Source: Septoria linicola
Lineage: Eukaryota > Ascomycota > Dothideomycetes > Mycosphaerellales > Mycosphaerellaceae
Assembly: GCA_024114885.1 (NCBI GenBank)
Contig: CP099423.1
Location: 558,001-622,000 of the forward strand
DNA length: 64,000 nucleotides
Direction: 5' to 3'
Positions 1 through 12,061 of the stretch are shown piece by piece (the stretch's first letter is position 1; the number at the start of each line of letters is the position of its first letter). The notes below the pieces were generated by a model. The model saw only the letters and a list, made by a program, of their open reading frames with translations, did not search any database and was not told the DNA's origin. Made by a program: the position numbers and the translations under genes.

Positions 1-111
1 TAAAGGAGGCGCAAGATACGCCCGGATATCACCCGTGGGATAGTGAAGGTCGGGAATGTCTCCATCATCGCGGGCTCTGTACGGTACCTCGATATCGATG
101 TCGTCAAACAT
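1..111 (-). CDS. 5' end of an unidentified protein gene, cut by the window edge
   Basis: An ATG at 109-111 on the minus strand opens 37 codons that run off the left edge without a stop. The peptide is acidic and begins MFDDIDIEVPYRARDDG, with a proline/glycine-rich continuation that looks like protein rather than noise. No domain can be recognised from so short a piece. It would be transcribed in the same direction as the MFS pseudogene to its right, about 260 bp downstream of that gene's stop. The start choice rests only on it being the first ATG of the open frame; a longer or spliced N-terminus is possible. Confidence 0.4.
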   Translation of the reverse strand, partial: MFDDIDIEVPYRARDDGDIPDLHYPTGDIRAYLAPPL

Positions 112-369
112 GAGATGAGCTGATCCATTCCCAACACTGCTTTATGCCGGATGCCTGACACAAGAGAGCATCGCGTCGTGGTCAAAGGGTGTGGAGTAGT
201 AGTCTCGATGTGCTCGAATTGCGGACCACAGTTTGGTGTAGGTCATGGGGACAATCGACACAAGGTGCAGATGTCTAGCATCTGCGGATCCGGCAGAGTA
301 CTGTTGGTTCGCTGCAACGTATTATGCTACTCAATGACATATCTTCGCGCTTGCTAGAATTTGAATGGC

Positions 370-1961
370 TCACTGTAATGCAGTTCCTTGTGCGTGGCGT
401 AATCGTGCGCCATATTTATAGAACACGAATGGCAGCGGCACCATCGCGAGAGCAATGAACCCCAAAAGCGAGTTTCCCCAACCAAGACCCAACGTCTTGT
501 ACAACGGTGGTCCTGAAAGTGGCAATAGCGCCCACTATGCTCCTCATGATGATATTCGCAGACGTAGCAGAGGCAGCGTGTAGAGGGTAGCTGTCAATGA
601 TATAGGTGCTAATCGGAAGAAACAGCCCAATAACACCGAAACCAAAAAGGACCAGCGATAGAATCGTCGAAGACCAATGCAAATTGTGTTCCGCACTCCA
701 GCCGTACCAGAATAGCGAGATGGGTAGCAGAATGCCAAATGGTATGCTGATAGCGAGGCGCATCTCAGGCAGAAAAACGCCGCTATTCGCTTTCGCCAGC
801 TGTTTGACCATCTTATCCGAATGCAAGATGAAGAGCAGCGAACCAAGGACGTTGCCGAGTCCTAAGGCTAGATAGGGAAAGCCAGTCTCGCCGGTGCTGA
901 AACCATGGAGATCTTCGAAGACGCTGGGAATGGTAGTATAAAGCAGATAAACAGTGCCAAAGAGGAAAGCGATGTAAGCTCCAAGGGCAAACACAATGGG
1001 TGAGAAGACCATCAACTTGAAAGGGCGGACCAGGCTCAGTCGAATGGCTTGCCATGTGCTAGACTCAGCAGAGGATCCCTCATAGCAGCTTCGCAAGTCA
1101 TGTATACCAAGATCCTTCCGCAAGCCCAGAGTCTTCGTTCTGATCAGAGCTTTGTGACCAGTTTCTTTTGTGAATATGGCAATAGCCAGAGTCACAGGTG
1201 TTGCAGCTGCTAGGACGATCCAGAAGTCCCAGCGCCAGCCGATGTACTGAGTGACGAAGCCGCCCAAAAGAGGACCAATGACCGGTCCTGATTGACAGTT
1301 GATATCAGCATTGCTACCTGCGGCGATTCGAGCGGCTTGCTTACCCAGAAGAGGCCCAAGGTTCCATATCCCCATTGCAAAACCACGCTCGTGAGGACGA
1401 AACAAATCCCCAATAATGCTCCCTCCCAGAGCCTCCAGATCCGATCAGCAAACGACCTTCACAAACAGCATAGCACACTCATTCAACTCACCAACGGCGC
1501 CGCCCCTCCCACCCCAGCCCAGAACCTACACACCACCAAAACCTCCACACTCCCCGCCAACCCACACCCAACCTGCCACACACAAAACCCCACACAAGAA
1601 ATCACAAACACCCACTTCCTCCCATATATCTCCGACAGCGGCCCAATAAACACCGGTCCAACCACATATCCAAACAAGAAAATACTCACCGTCATCGATC
1701 CGAGCCAGTCATTGTCGTTGTGGAACTCTTGGTTAACCTTTTCAATGCCGGGGGAGAGGATCGATGTCGCGAGGGGCGTGAGTAAGGTGATGAGGGAGAG
1801 ACGGCGAGCCAGGTGTAATTTTGGGTGAGGGGGAAGTTGTAGGGCATAGACGGGTCGGAGGGAGAGGACCAGCCGATTGTTTTGGTGGGGAGGTTTGTGA
1901 GGGGGAGGGGGTTGAGGATGATAGCTTCTTGTTCGGGTGTTGGTTCGTCTTTCTGTGCCAT
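370..1961 (-). pseudogene. MFS transporter (DHA1, drug/polyamine type), broken by two frameshifts
   Basis: This encodes a 12-helix major facilitator of the fungal drug:H+ antiporter-1 type: a long polar N-terminus, a motif-A-like GPLSEIYGRKW after the second helix, a RPHERGFAMGIWNLGPLLGP loop, and a C-terminal basic tail. Reading needs two introns, 1432-1489 (GTGAGT donor, GCTGAT branch) and about 1287-1341 (GTAAGC donor, TGCTGAT branch), which join family-conserved sequence perfectly. Two further breaks are not introns: near 1798-1803 one base is missing between the N-terminal frame and the first helix, and near 520-527 the frame shifts in helix 12. The family-like C-terminus then continues in another frame to a stop at 370-372. 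The start is taken at the ATG at 1961; an in-frame ATG at 2069 is possible. Either a young pseudogene or assembly indels; substrate unknown. Confidence 0.75.
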
Positions 1962-2647
1962 TGTGATGGGGATTGCTCGCTGCTGATTTGTGACGCAGGC
2001 TGGAGCAGTGTCATGGACATATATGTTGAGATTGCTCTCATCTGGCTTGTATTCATCGATGTTGCTCACAGCGCCACCGAGGCCACTTTCACAAATAAGC
2101 AGATACTAGAGTCAAGGCTGCAAGCCATGAACCGGCACACTGACGCGCTGCGAAGTAAGTACAGAATGTGGTTCTGCAGTCAGACCAATAGTGTAGGTAC
2201 CAGCATAACGGCCAACCTTTAGCAAGTCTCGCCTTCAATGCCGATGGTCCTACCTGCAAGGCTTCCGGACCAGGCATCATAACGAAGGATCGTGACTGCA
2301 TGTTCCGGCATATCATTCGCAGAAGATATCGCGGGCAGAGTTTAGGTCGCATGCGGCGTGGTATGGATCCCTCGTTCGATCGGCGCACAGGGTCTTGCTG
2401 TGCCCACTTGTGTAGGGATTTTGATCGCTCTGTCCTTCCCATGAAGAGACATCTGCAGTCGAAAGTGTGTTTTCCAATAGTACATACAAGCTGTCGCAAA
2501 CAATGCATCTACACCACCAGACTGATGAAGCCTGGCTCGTTGCTTCCAAACGCCAAACACGACATTCCACTCAGCACATACAACCAGCATACTGGCGTCT
2601 TATCCACGACTACACCCGACCGGAGAATCGTGCCTCATGCGTAAATC
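1962..2647. other. Intergenic, no gene seen
   Basis: The promoter side of the MFS pseudogene meets the 3' end of SIN3 here. The open frames are short, overlap one another on both strands and resemble no family. No RNA gene or repeat was seen. Confidence 0.5.
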
Positions 2648-5600
2648 TTAATCTTGCATATCCACATCACCGTTCTGCTGCGCTGCACTCTTCGCCTCAG
2701 CTGTCGCGTCACCTGTCTCGACCAGAGACGTGAACGCAGAGTTCTTCTTCTCGACATCCTCTTTACTCAAGTCTCTCATGCCGCTGTTATTCATCTCATA
2801 CCGATCCTTGACAGTCTCCAAACGATGTTCCTTAGCATCGCTAGCAGATCGCACGCCACTCTCTCCGCCTTCACGTTCTGCAAGACCAGGATGGAAGCTC
2901 TCGAAAGAGTTGGCCTGGAAGAACGTCCGGTAATTGTTGACCGCTATTCGCAACTCAAGCCGTTCTTCATTCTTGATGTCCAAAAATCGCGATCGTGGCG
3001 AGTGAGCCTCGTCATTCGTCGTAGGAGGGAAAGTCTCCGCCATTGGGTCGACTCCAGCCTGCTTAATATTACTAATGAGGAAAGGCATCTCAACAGCGGA
3101 CTTGTCCACCTCGGCAGTAGCGTCAGTGGAGGTGTAGGAAGCGATGTAATAACGCCAGCGCTGTTCACGATCGAGGGCCGAAAGGCCATCGTCTGCGACA
3201 GGGTCCTCACGTTTCGAGACAAAGATCTTGACTTTTGATGCTACCTGATCCTGCGAGAAAGTCAGCTTTATCTTGTCAGTGATCGCGTCAGCCGGACTCA
3301 CATAGTCGATGCGGTACAATTCGTTATCCTTAATAAGCTTCTCGAAAGCCTTGCGGTAATCGGTCTGTTGCTGTGCCGTGCTATGCTCCTTGAGCCTGTC
3401 TTTCTTGAAAAGCGCGAAGATCTCTGCAGACTTGTCTTTGCTGTCGCCATTCATGACTTGCGCGGCGTCCTTTGCCAAGGTGGCAACAAGCTTCTCGAGC
3501 GGGTACAGTGGATACCCTGATTGCAGATAAAAGCGACGCAAAGCCTCCTCGACTTCCGCGAATTCAACGCTGCCACTGAGGACCTCCTCGAACTTTTGCA
3601 CCATCTGGTTGTAGTAAGATGCATTGTCGGAAATGTCTGGGAAGAAGTCGCTCGGCATCTTGTCGATAAGACCCAGCTCAGCTGCCGGCCTTGCAAGTGA
3701 GGCGTCTTTGACGGTCTTTCGCACAGATGCTTCTGCGCACTTGAGTCGGTGCAGCCGCTCGTACAGCATGACGAATAGCCTGATGAAGCAGTAAAGTGTG
3801 CTGTTAGCCCAGCATCGGTACAGGTCGCGTCGCTGTGGTTGAAGCGGGTTGATGTCCTTGCCGTCCGCGGTCAGGTTTCCAGTGATTGGATGCTCTGTCC
3901 ACCTATTCGTAGTGGCTTCCTCCACTTCCGGCACTTCTGTGCTGTCAATGGCCATGTCTTCGGGGCCGGCGTTCGAGCCGCCTTCTGGTGTAGAAGCTCG
4001 GCTGTTCGAAGCTTGGCTGTCTTCGCGATCCTTTCTTGTGAGTTTGCGACCACGACTACTTGGGTCCAAAGCAGCACGCAGAAGACCACCGTTCTTACCG
4101 GTACCCTTGCGCGAGCCAACAGACGCCGCATCCTCAGCACCGACAGGAACATCCTCATCGAGCTCATCGCTCTTCCTAATTTGCAATCGTGCACGATATA
4201 CTTCAGCATCGAAGCCGAAGAACAGAGGTACGAAGTCCTCGACAAAGCCGGCAAGTCTGGGATGATCGGTGTCCATTTGAGTGCGGACGTGCACAAGCAC
4301 GAGGTGCGTGGTATCGACGAGGACGTCCAAGTCGTCGATAGTGTACTCCAGCTGTGGCTGACGCAGAAGCGCTGGGTTGGAAAGTCCTGCACGTCTCATT
4401 TCCTCGTAGCGGACATTGATCTCGCCCTGAAGAGTCTTTGACTGGAATGCGCGTCGGTCGACATTCTTGGCCTGCACAGCTTGATGGTCAAGGGACTTCC
4501 AGAACATCTTCTGAGTCTGCTCTCGCCAAACTTTCTCCCACTCGCGCTGGCCCATCTTCCAGGTTTCCAAGCGCTCTTTCACGCGGTTGAGCAGGATCGG
4601 GATGACTTGGTATGGCCGTTCACGGAGATTATCGATGACCTCGGCTCCTTTCTCGCGACCATACAGCTTCATGATTACGCGCTTGTGTATGGTCGTGCTC
4701 TGGCCTCCAAGTCCATCAGGAAGCTGATACGCGCGTTGTTCCTCATCGGTCCTGCGTCGCAATTGAGTCGCAATTGGCTCGAGCAGCTGGATAGTGCGCG
4801 AGGCTGCCTCAATATTGAAGTCATAATCGTGTCGCTCCTCCTCAATTCTGTGAAGCCCTTCCTCGTGAACGTTCTTGCGATGAGCGATGAAGCCACTGTC
4901 TTCAGACGCCCACGTAGGGTGCGAAGCCCATTCATCGTTGAGAACCGAGTTACAAAGCTCGTCACGACCACTGCACGGCTTTTGACGCTCCCTTTTGGGC
5001 AGCAGACGATAGCTAGGCCCCAACCCTCTGCAGTTGCTGAGCATGACTCGCCCGGGAGGAATTCGCGGTCTATTCTCGATCACCACGTCGCGCTCATCGT
5101 ATCCTAACCAGTCCTCGAACCACTTGACCAGATCAGGGTTGGAGCCGATGAATGACTTGACCCGGAAAAGGAGCGTGGAACGATCTATCAGGTCCTGGCT
5201 GAAGAGGTTGCATAGCTTGAGAAACTCGTTGTACACGTTCTTGTTCCCGATCGCCTTCTTCGCCTTGTCGAAGAAGCTCATTTCGTCGCTAGTGGCCGCG
5301 GAAGTCGTAGTCGGTGGCAGAGGTGCCGGCAATGATGGAATGAGGGTTGGAGAAGTTGGCGGCTGCTCGTTCTTCGCAACAGCATGATTTGGCTTCGCTC
5401 GCTTGCCAGGAGGACCGGCCATGAAGGGCGGTTTACTCGCACCAACTTGGCCCGGACCGTTATCTGGGGGACCTGTTCCCTGTCGCTTCCGTTTGTTGTC
5501 CTTGGAGGCCGGAGTAGGCGCAAAGTTGCCGACAGGTGGCAGTCCACGACTGTGTGCTGGAGTACCCATCTCGCGGGAGACAACGGGACTGTTGTACATG

Positions 5601-7692
5601 CCGTCGCCAGCAGTGCTGCGCATGTCTGATACTTGTGCTATCTCAGCATTTGCGCGCGCTCGTTCTGCAGCCTTGGCCTGAGCTGCCGACTCCGGTAAGA
5701 ACTGCTTGAAGTCCTCAAGTAGGTCTTTGGCGCCCTTGAATAAATGTGTGACTTGGCTGTAGACGTCCTGTATTGGTTTCGACTCGCGCTGGTAGGTCTG
5801 CAAAATTTCCAAGAACTGTTTGTAGATGTCTGGTTGCGAGCTGAAGCGATTCTGTGATGAAGTTAGTGGATGCTGAATGCAGACATCGGAAAGCCGTTGC
5901 CGGTGTAGTGGAGCTGTGTGATGATGGCTCGACCCAGCAACGGCAGCCGGTAACGTACCTTAATTTTGTTCACATAGCTGATGGCGTGGTTGAACTCGAC
6001 AGGTCCACGCTTTTCCATGCCGGCCGCATCGACAGCCATAGCATCCGCACCATGCATTGGCAAGGGTGTTGCGCGCGGTGATACTCCTGCTGGAAGACCA
6101 GCGAGTGCGCCTGCTGCAGTGACGGTCGCGGCGTTGCCCAAAGATTGCATCCCTCGCTGATCTCTAGTATGGGCAGTGACTAGCTCTTCATGAGCTTGCC
6201 TTCTGGCGGCAGTCTCAGCTGGGGAAAGGTGTTGTTGGCCAGGCGCGACTGGGCCCACTGGTCGTCCACTGGGAGAAAATGCCATTTGTGCACTGCCTGG
6301 CTGAGGCGTGAAAGTGCCTTCTGCCGGTCTAGGCGCATCGGCCACGCCGTTCCTGCTAGGTGGTCGTGGCATGGCTTGAACCGTTGTGCCCATGGGAGTT
6401 GTCACGCGAATCGAGTTTGGATCGTCTCCAGCTCCGCACTCGATGCGATATCCAGGTGGCAGAAAAGTGTTGAAGCCCTGAATGAGCTCGGGGTTGCCTG
6501 CGAAGAGTGTGCTGACTCTGCCAATGACGCCGGGTGTGTCGATTGCGCCGCTCTTGAAATCCTTCATTATATCGAGAAAGCGATTGTACACGTCTGGGTG
6601 ATCTGCAAACTGCACTTTCACCTGGTCCAGGTAGCTCAGGGCATCGTTCAGAATGGGTTGTTGACCTTGTCCTTGACCTTGAGTCTGCTGGCCTGGGGCC
6701 ATCGGCTGCTGTGGTTGCTGCGCCGGAGGTGGTGCTTGCGCACCAGGTCCGTATGGCGCTAAGAGGCCTGGCTGCATCTGCTGGGGCGGCGGCGGCTGAC
6801 TCTGCTGCACGGGACCTCCACCGAACACGTTGGGGGGGCCCTGTGGCGCGCCGAGAGAGTGATGCTGCTGCTGCTGCTGCTGTCCAAGATGACCTGCGAT
6901 ATTCGGATTGCCCAAGAGTCCGTTCGGGCCATGAATCGTGCGAGGTCCTACTGCGACAGGCTGATGGAGATGGACTGGAGGACCTTGCTGGGACTGATGG
7001 AGAGGAGCTTGCTCCATGCGTTGTCGCTCTGCCTCACGATGCCTCCTGTCCTCTTCCTCCTTGATGTGTATCTGCTCTGCTTCCCGTGCTCTTTCGCGCT
7101 CGCGCTGTTCTGCGATGCTCGGCTGGCCGGTGACCTGGCCAAGGCCTGGAAGCGCAAAGCCTTGGCCCTGAGGAGGCTGCGGAGGTCGATCGTCTGGTCG
7201 TTGCGCTTGCGATTGCGGCTGTCGAGGCGACTGTTGGCTCAAGCCTGCGAGACTTGCCAGAGAGTGGCCAGTCGAGTGGAAGCTCGCGAAAGGACCGCCA
7301 GGCGCGGGCAGTCCGCTAGGTGCGTGCGGCGGAGACTGCTGGGGATTGTGCTGTGGTGTGCCGGGTCTGTCGCGAATAGGTGGGTTAGTTCCACATTTGG
7401 GGATAGTATAGGCGGCGAGGCGATGAAAGGATGAGTAGGTGTAGGTGTGGAAGCAAGGTGCTCGAAGCTCGACAAAACAGCTAGCCAGCCGACGCAGAGA
7501 GCCAGCCAGAACTTCCCCACCGCGCCGTCCACTCTGTGTTTCTCGTCTCGCTGCAAAAGGAACTCGCACAGCTTACCCATAGCCGTGCGCAGGTCGCGGA
7601 GGCTGCGACTGCGCCTGATGCTGATTGTCGCCTGCATGTCCATTCCCGCCCGGCTGGTGCGGCGGCCAGCTGCGGTGTGGACCTGGGTCCAT
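2648..7692 (-). CDS. SIN3: SIN3-type histone deacetylase corepressor scaffold
   Basis: Nuclear scaffold of the Sin3-Rpd3 histone deacetylase complex. Three exons: 7577-7692, 5959-7366 and 2648-5851, with introns of 210 and 107 nt; about 1575 residues. The start at 7692 gives a Pro/Gln/His-rich N-terminus that splices in frame. Visible domains are a Gln/Pro-rich region with a CTG-repeat polyglutamine (around 6861-6880), PAH1 (about residues 277-345, ending in FNTFLPPGYRIE), PAH2 (about 492-560, split by intron 2 inside its first helix, KIK/NRF), PAH3 (about 697-765, with the FEDWLGYDERD end), and the Sin3 histone deacetylase interaction domain from about 780 (GPSYRLLPK, LNDEWASHPTW). The conserved Sin3 C-terminal domain and a long charged tail follow. 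It is divergent from the cytosine deaminase gene. Identification is firm; only the extreme N-terminus is inferred. Confidence 0.93.
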
Positions 7693-8241
7693 CTTCTGAT
7701 GTGATGGCGACCAACGCCGAGCTGATGTCGTTTCAACAGGTCAATTATACAGCAGACGATATAGCTGCAGCTCGTTCACGCTTCCGACGAGGTTTCGGCT
7801 GGGTGCATTCAGGCAATGTTGTTGCTGGGTCGATGGCTTCGGCAGAACAATTGCAGCTCGCGTGGTTGGGTGCTTTGCGAGCAGCGCGCGTGCCTCGTGT
7901 GCGGGTTGTCCAGCTCGGGAAAAGGAGGGCAAGGACAGTTGTCGTAGCCAAGCAGCTCTCTGAGTACGGTGGATGGGCGGAGACCAGTGCTGCGATCACA
8001 TTGAGGCGCTGTAGTTATTGTTTCAGCAACGCGACCTCATCGCAAAGCAGAGATCAGGGACGGCTTCGGACGGCTTGGCAGAGTTAACATGACGCTGCTT
8101 CTTCCGAGTTCGTTCGTCGCAAGCGCATCGTCGGCCCGTCTGTCCCTCCAAGCGCTCGGCTTACCGTTGCGAAGAAACTCTGCTGCTGCAGGCCCCGTGG
8201 ATTGCCCATCAAAGTCGCCTTGGCTGTCAATCACTTATATC
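7693..8241. promoter_or_regulatory. Divergent promoter region, SIN3 (minus) and cytosine deaminase (plus)
   Basis: About 550 bp separate the two divergent start codons. It includes a frame in phase with the deaminase that starts with an ATG at 8089, a possible longer N-terminus. No discrete operator was identified. Confidence 0.4.
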
Positions 8242-8813
8242 ATGTCTGCCAACGATCCTGGATTCATAGCTGCTCTGGAAGAGGCAAAGCAAGGCTTTGC
8301 AGAAGGCGGTGTTCCAATCGGAGCATGCCTCGTTGCTGCTGATGGCAAGATTCTTGGTATTCCTGCTTTGGCTTCCATATCAAGCTATCAGTAGTGCTAA
8401 TCGCTGGTCATTACCCCAGGCCGAGGTCATAACATGAGAGTACAAAAGGGCTCAGCGATTCTACATGTATGTGAATAGCTATGGCAGTACCAAACAGCTT
8501 TGTTCCTCATCTGATGCTTTATCAGGGCGAAACTTCTGCTCTGGAAAACGCTGGTAGACTGCCCGCATCTGCGTACAAGGGAAGCACCATGTACACTACG
8601 CTTTCCCCATGTGATATGTGTACTGGCGCTTGCATCCTCTACAAGGTCTCTCGCGTAGTCATGGGAGAGCACAATACCTTTGTCGGAGGCGAAGAACACC
8701 TCAAAAGGAAAGGCATTGAAGTGATCAATCTTCAAAACGCCGAAGCCGAGCAATTGATGAAGGACTTCATCAAGGCGCACCCAGAGGACTGGTTCGTTAT
8801 CATGCGCGGATGA
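8242..8813 (+). CDS. FCY1: Cytosine deaminase (yeast Fcy1 type)
   Basis: Zinc-dependent deamination of cytosine to uracil in pyrimidine salvage. Exons 8242-8356, 8420-8466 and 8526-8813 give 149 residues, close to the 158 of the yeast enzyme. The nucleoside-deaminase fold is plain: GGVPIGACL, then GRGHNMR, the HGE motif (zinc ligand His54, catalytic Glu56) and TLSPCDMC (zinc ligands Cys83 and Cys86), ending PEDWF as in yeast. The introns are 63 and 59 nt with GTATTC/GTATGT donors and a GTGCTAAT branch in the first. The start at 8242 has A at -3 and fits the family start. An in-frame ATG at 8089, also with A at -3, would add 51 residues, basic apart from one Asp. It is convergent with HEM12, with about 210 bp between the two stops. 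Confidence 0.92.
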
Positions 8814-9021
8814 ATGGCGTCGGCGATGATTGGCTGACAGAAGCACCCAGGAACGAAGACATTGGCGAGGGTAAATAGATGCTGTACAGGCTTTATATCG
8901 TCCAATGTCCCAGCTATTTTGCTGCGGGTTCCGCCAGTCCTCGCTGTAAGACGGCATCACTTGTCCACATGACGACCTGTGTCGTGGACATTTTTGGGTG
9001 GTATAGTCGACTGTGGACTGC

Positions 9022-10327
9022 CTACCAATCGCCGTGAAGGATGTTCCGTTCATGCATTTTCTGCTCGGCCGCCTTGATGTCCACCAACTTTGGCATCTTC
9101 TCGTCCTGGTGTTCACCTAAAGCATTGTAGTTGGCAAGCGCGTCTTCGTTGCAGCACTCGCACGAAGTCATGAGCTACCTGATAGTCTGTGAATCTCCTG
9201 AAAGTAGAACTTAAGGTCATCTGGGTTGACCCAAGGAGTGATTCCTGGCAATTATTATTAGTGAAAATGCTCGAAGTGACAAAATCCGTTGTGAACGTAC
9301 CATGACCCAGGTTGGCAATCCATCCTTGCTTTCCACCACCAAACCCAGCGACCATATTTTCTACCACTTTCGTGATGGCCTTGTGCCCTCCATACAGCAC
9401 TCCCGGGTCTGCATTTCCCTGCAATACTTTGCCATGCTTCTGTGCAATAGCATACGCCTCCTTCGGGTCATGCAGCCAGTCCAGGCCCACAACATCATAT
9501 TTCGTTTGGCAGAGTCTGTCCACAGCATACCAAGCTCCTTTTGCGAACACGACCATTGGCACGACTTCTTCTCCAAGCTCTTGTATCCTCTTTGGCAGAT
9601 GATCCGCAATGTACTCGAGGTATGGCAATGAAAACTCCTTGAACGTTGCCGGGCTCAGCTCTCCCGCCCAAGAATCGAAGACTTGAACGATCTGTGCTCC
9701 AGCCACAACTTGATGCGCGAGGTATTCCACACAGAGTTCTGCAATCTTTTGCAGCAGTTGCTTTGCAGCCTCTGCGTGCTTATAGATCCAGGTCTTGGTT
9801 TGTCTGAACACCTTTGTACCTCCACCTTCTACCATGTAGCACAGTAACGTGAAAGGCGCGCCGCAGAATCCGTAAAGTGGCACGCGACCCTCCAACTTAT
9901 TCCTCGTCAACGTGATAGCATCGTAGACATATCCAAGCTCCTGAACCACATCCACCTTGCGGGACATGACTTCCTTGAATTGCTCGTCATCTGGGCTTTG
10001 GAGTGGGCTCGGAAAGTGCGGTCCCTTCTCTGGCAGCATGATCACCTCCATTCCCATCGCCTGGGGAATGACCAGGATATCTGAAAAGATGATCGCTCCA
10101 TCAATGAGTCCTTCGAAGCGGTCGATGGGTTGCAAAGTCAGATTTGAGGCAATCTCCGGGCTGCGGCAGCATTCGAAGAAATCATGGTTGCCCTTCTCGC
10201 GGTGATACTCGGGCAGGTAACGACCAGCTTGACGCATAACCCATATTGGTGGGCGCTCGACCTTCTCTCCGCGAGCTGTGCGGAGGAGGAGATCATTCTT
10301 CAGCGGGGCAAAGTTGTGTTTCGACAT
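9022..10327 (-). CDS. HEM12: Uroporphyrinogen decarboxylase
   Basis: Fifth enzyme of heme synthesis: removes four carboxyl groups from uroporphyrinogen III to give coproporphyrinogen III in the cytosol. Exons 9301-10327, 9179-9244 and 9022-9116; introns of 56 and 62 nt. About 395 residues. The signature RQAGRYLPEY lies at residues 32-41, with the catalytic aspartate in FSDILVIPQA (Asp83), GFCGAPFTLLCYMVEGGG, FDSWAGELSP and the GNADP loop. The second exon carries the conserved ITPWVNPDDLKFYFQEIHRL stretch, and the third ends in a charged tail and HGDW. The start MSKHNFAPLKND is the family-like one; an in-frame ATG 22 codons upstream adds only a hydrophobic leader and is less likely. Upstream lies a divergent methyltransferase gene. 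Confidence 0.95.
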
Positions 10328-11044
10328 GATGGGTATTGTCCTGTACAAAATGAAAGGAAGGAGAGTACAAGGACAGATCGTGACTGAGAACACGTCTTCT
10401 GGAAAAGGTCAAGACGAGACGAAGCTAGCTTAGCTCTTGACACTCGATACGCCGAGGTGGATGTTTGCAGGTGGGATGGCACATCATCCTGGTGGCGGAA
10501 GTGCCGACGTCGTCCCCAAACTCTAAATTATCGCCTTAGCAACATCTCTTCTTGGTAACACTACAGCAATGCCGCCAACATAGATTCTTGACGCGCCGGC
10601 TGTAGTTGAAGAAGTCATTGTGTTGGCGGCTGTCGATGGTAGGCCTGCGCTGAAGCATGTAAGGCACCACGATCGTAGCAATTACGACCCGAGGGAAAAT
10701 CATACGAGATCACTTGGGCTCATCCAGAAAGGTTTGTAGCACTTCCGCAAGAGTATCAATGTTACTGAGCACTGTAGAAGCTGTCTTCGATGCGAAACGG
10801 TCTCACCCTCCATGTTGGCAGTAATTCAGTCATTGTAGACACGCAGGCAGTAGTGAAGCTTCTCCGATATCGGCCCTGTCTCCATTGACGTCGACCACAC
10901 ATATAATGGTCAGCATGAACTGCAACATGAATCAACTCACCTTAATCTATCATATACAGCAAGAAGCACCGATAAAAGTGCCTATCAAACTCCAACAAGC
11001 CCTTTCATCTCACCACCATTACAACAAGACAGACCAACTCCACA
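10328..11044. promoter_or_regulatory. Divergent intergenic region, HEM12 and methyltransferase
   Basis: About 720 bp hold both promoters. Short open frames here are unconvincing. The stretch from about 10960, rich in CA/AC, is probably the 5' leader of the methyltransferase gene. No defined regulatory motif was recognised. Confidence 0.35.
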
Positions 11045-11908
11045 ATGTCCTCTACCACCGAACCCAAAGACCACTGGTCATCCCAAGCCTACAACTCCGC
11101 CGCAGGCTTCGTCCCCAAACTCACATCCACAGTCTTCTCCTACCTCGACCCGCAAAAAACCGACAACATCCTCGACATCGGCTGCGGCGACGGCGAACTC
11201 ACCGCCAAAATCGCTCAAGCCACCACAGAAGGCCAAGTCCTCGGCGTCGATGCCTCAAAATCATTCATCGACACCGCCAACGAGCGGTATATCGGCGATG
11301 GCTTCGGCAACATGACCTTCATCCTGCACGACGCCACGAAGTTAGAGACCTGTCGAGAAATCGGCACTGAAGTCTGGGATAAAGTCTTCTCGAACGCGGC
11401 GATGCATTGGATCCTACGACAGCCGGAGATTCGGAAGGGGTTCTTTGAGAATGTGTTCAAAGCGCTGAAGCCCGGAGGGACGTTTGTGTTTGAGATGGGA
11501 GGGGCGGGAAATGTGGCTGAGATGCAGGTTGCGGCGATTTCAGCTTTGGTGCATCAGGGTGGGGTGTCGTTGGAGAAGGCTAGAGCAGCGAGTCCGTGGT
11601 GTTTTCCTTCGGTGGATGGGATGACGAAGTTGTTGACCGCGGCTGGATTTGAGGTTGAGAAGTGCGAGACTGAGTATCGTCCCTCGCAGACTAGTCCGAA
11701 GCAGGCTGATGGTAGTGGAGGGCTGGAAGGATGGGTGAAGTTGATGTGTGCTCAATTTATAGAAGTTGCGCCGGAGGATAAGCAGGCAGCTGTTTTCAAG
11801 GAAATTCTGGACTTACTTGAGACTGTTATAACGAGAGAAGATGGCACTCAATGGCTTGGATATGTTAGATTGAGGGCAATTGCTAGAAAGTGCAATGATG
11901 TCGATTAA
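11045..11908 (+). CDS. Class I SAM-dependent methyltransferase, trans-aconitate methyltransferase-like
   Basis: A single-exon gene for 287 residues. S-adenosylmethionine binding is shown by motif I, ILDIGCGDG (residues 42-50), and the acidic GVDAS after strand 2 (about 67-71). The post-motif region SNAAMHW (about 116-122) resembles the SNAALHW of trans-aconitate 2-methyltransferases, and LKPGGTFVFEMGG is motif III-like. The C-terminal half (EGWVKLMCAQF, then a helix with LRAIARK) matches the small-molecule methyltransferase layout. The true acceptor is not known; trans-aconitate is a guess from motif resemblance. The coding region is unusually C-rich in its first 300 bases. No intron is needed. 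It is convergent with the ammonium transporter, with about 150 bp between stops. Confidence 0.82.
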   Translation: MSSTTEPKDHWSSQAYNSAAGFVPKLTSTVFSYLDPQKTDNILDIGCGDGELTAKIAQATTEGQVLGVDASKSFIDTANERYIGDGFGNMTFILHDATKLETCREIGTEVWDKVFSNAAMHWILRQPEIRKGFFENVFKALKPGGTFVFEMGGAGNVAEMQVAAISALVHQGGVSLEKARAASPWCFPSVDGMTKLLTAAGFEVEKCETEYRPSQTSPKQADGSGGLEGWVKLMCAQFIEVAPEDKQAAVFKEILDLLETVITREDGTQWLGYVRLRAIARKCNDVD

Positions 11909-12061
11909 TTACTTTGAGAAATATGGGTATCGTCGTCAATCTTACGGCCCCCGCAGGGCTTAACCTCGCCACGGCTTTCGTCGAAGTCGTGGTGTCACAC
12001 CTGCTTCTCGCTGCCAGCATGCGAGGCCTTTCTGTTCAGATTTACATCGCAGCCATCCCAT

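Noticed and set aside
5863..5958. Reading the SIN3 second exon straight through to its stop at 5863 as a separate short SIN3
   Set aside because: The stop lies within a well-formed intron (GTACGT donor, TTCATCACAG acceptor) whose removal restores PAH2.
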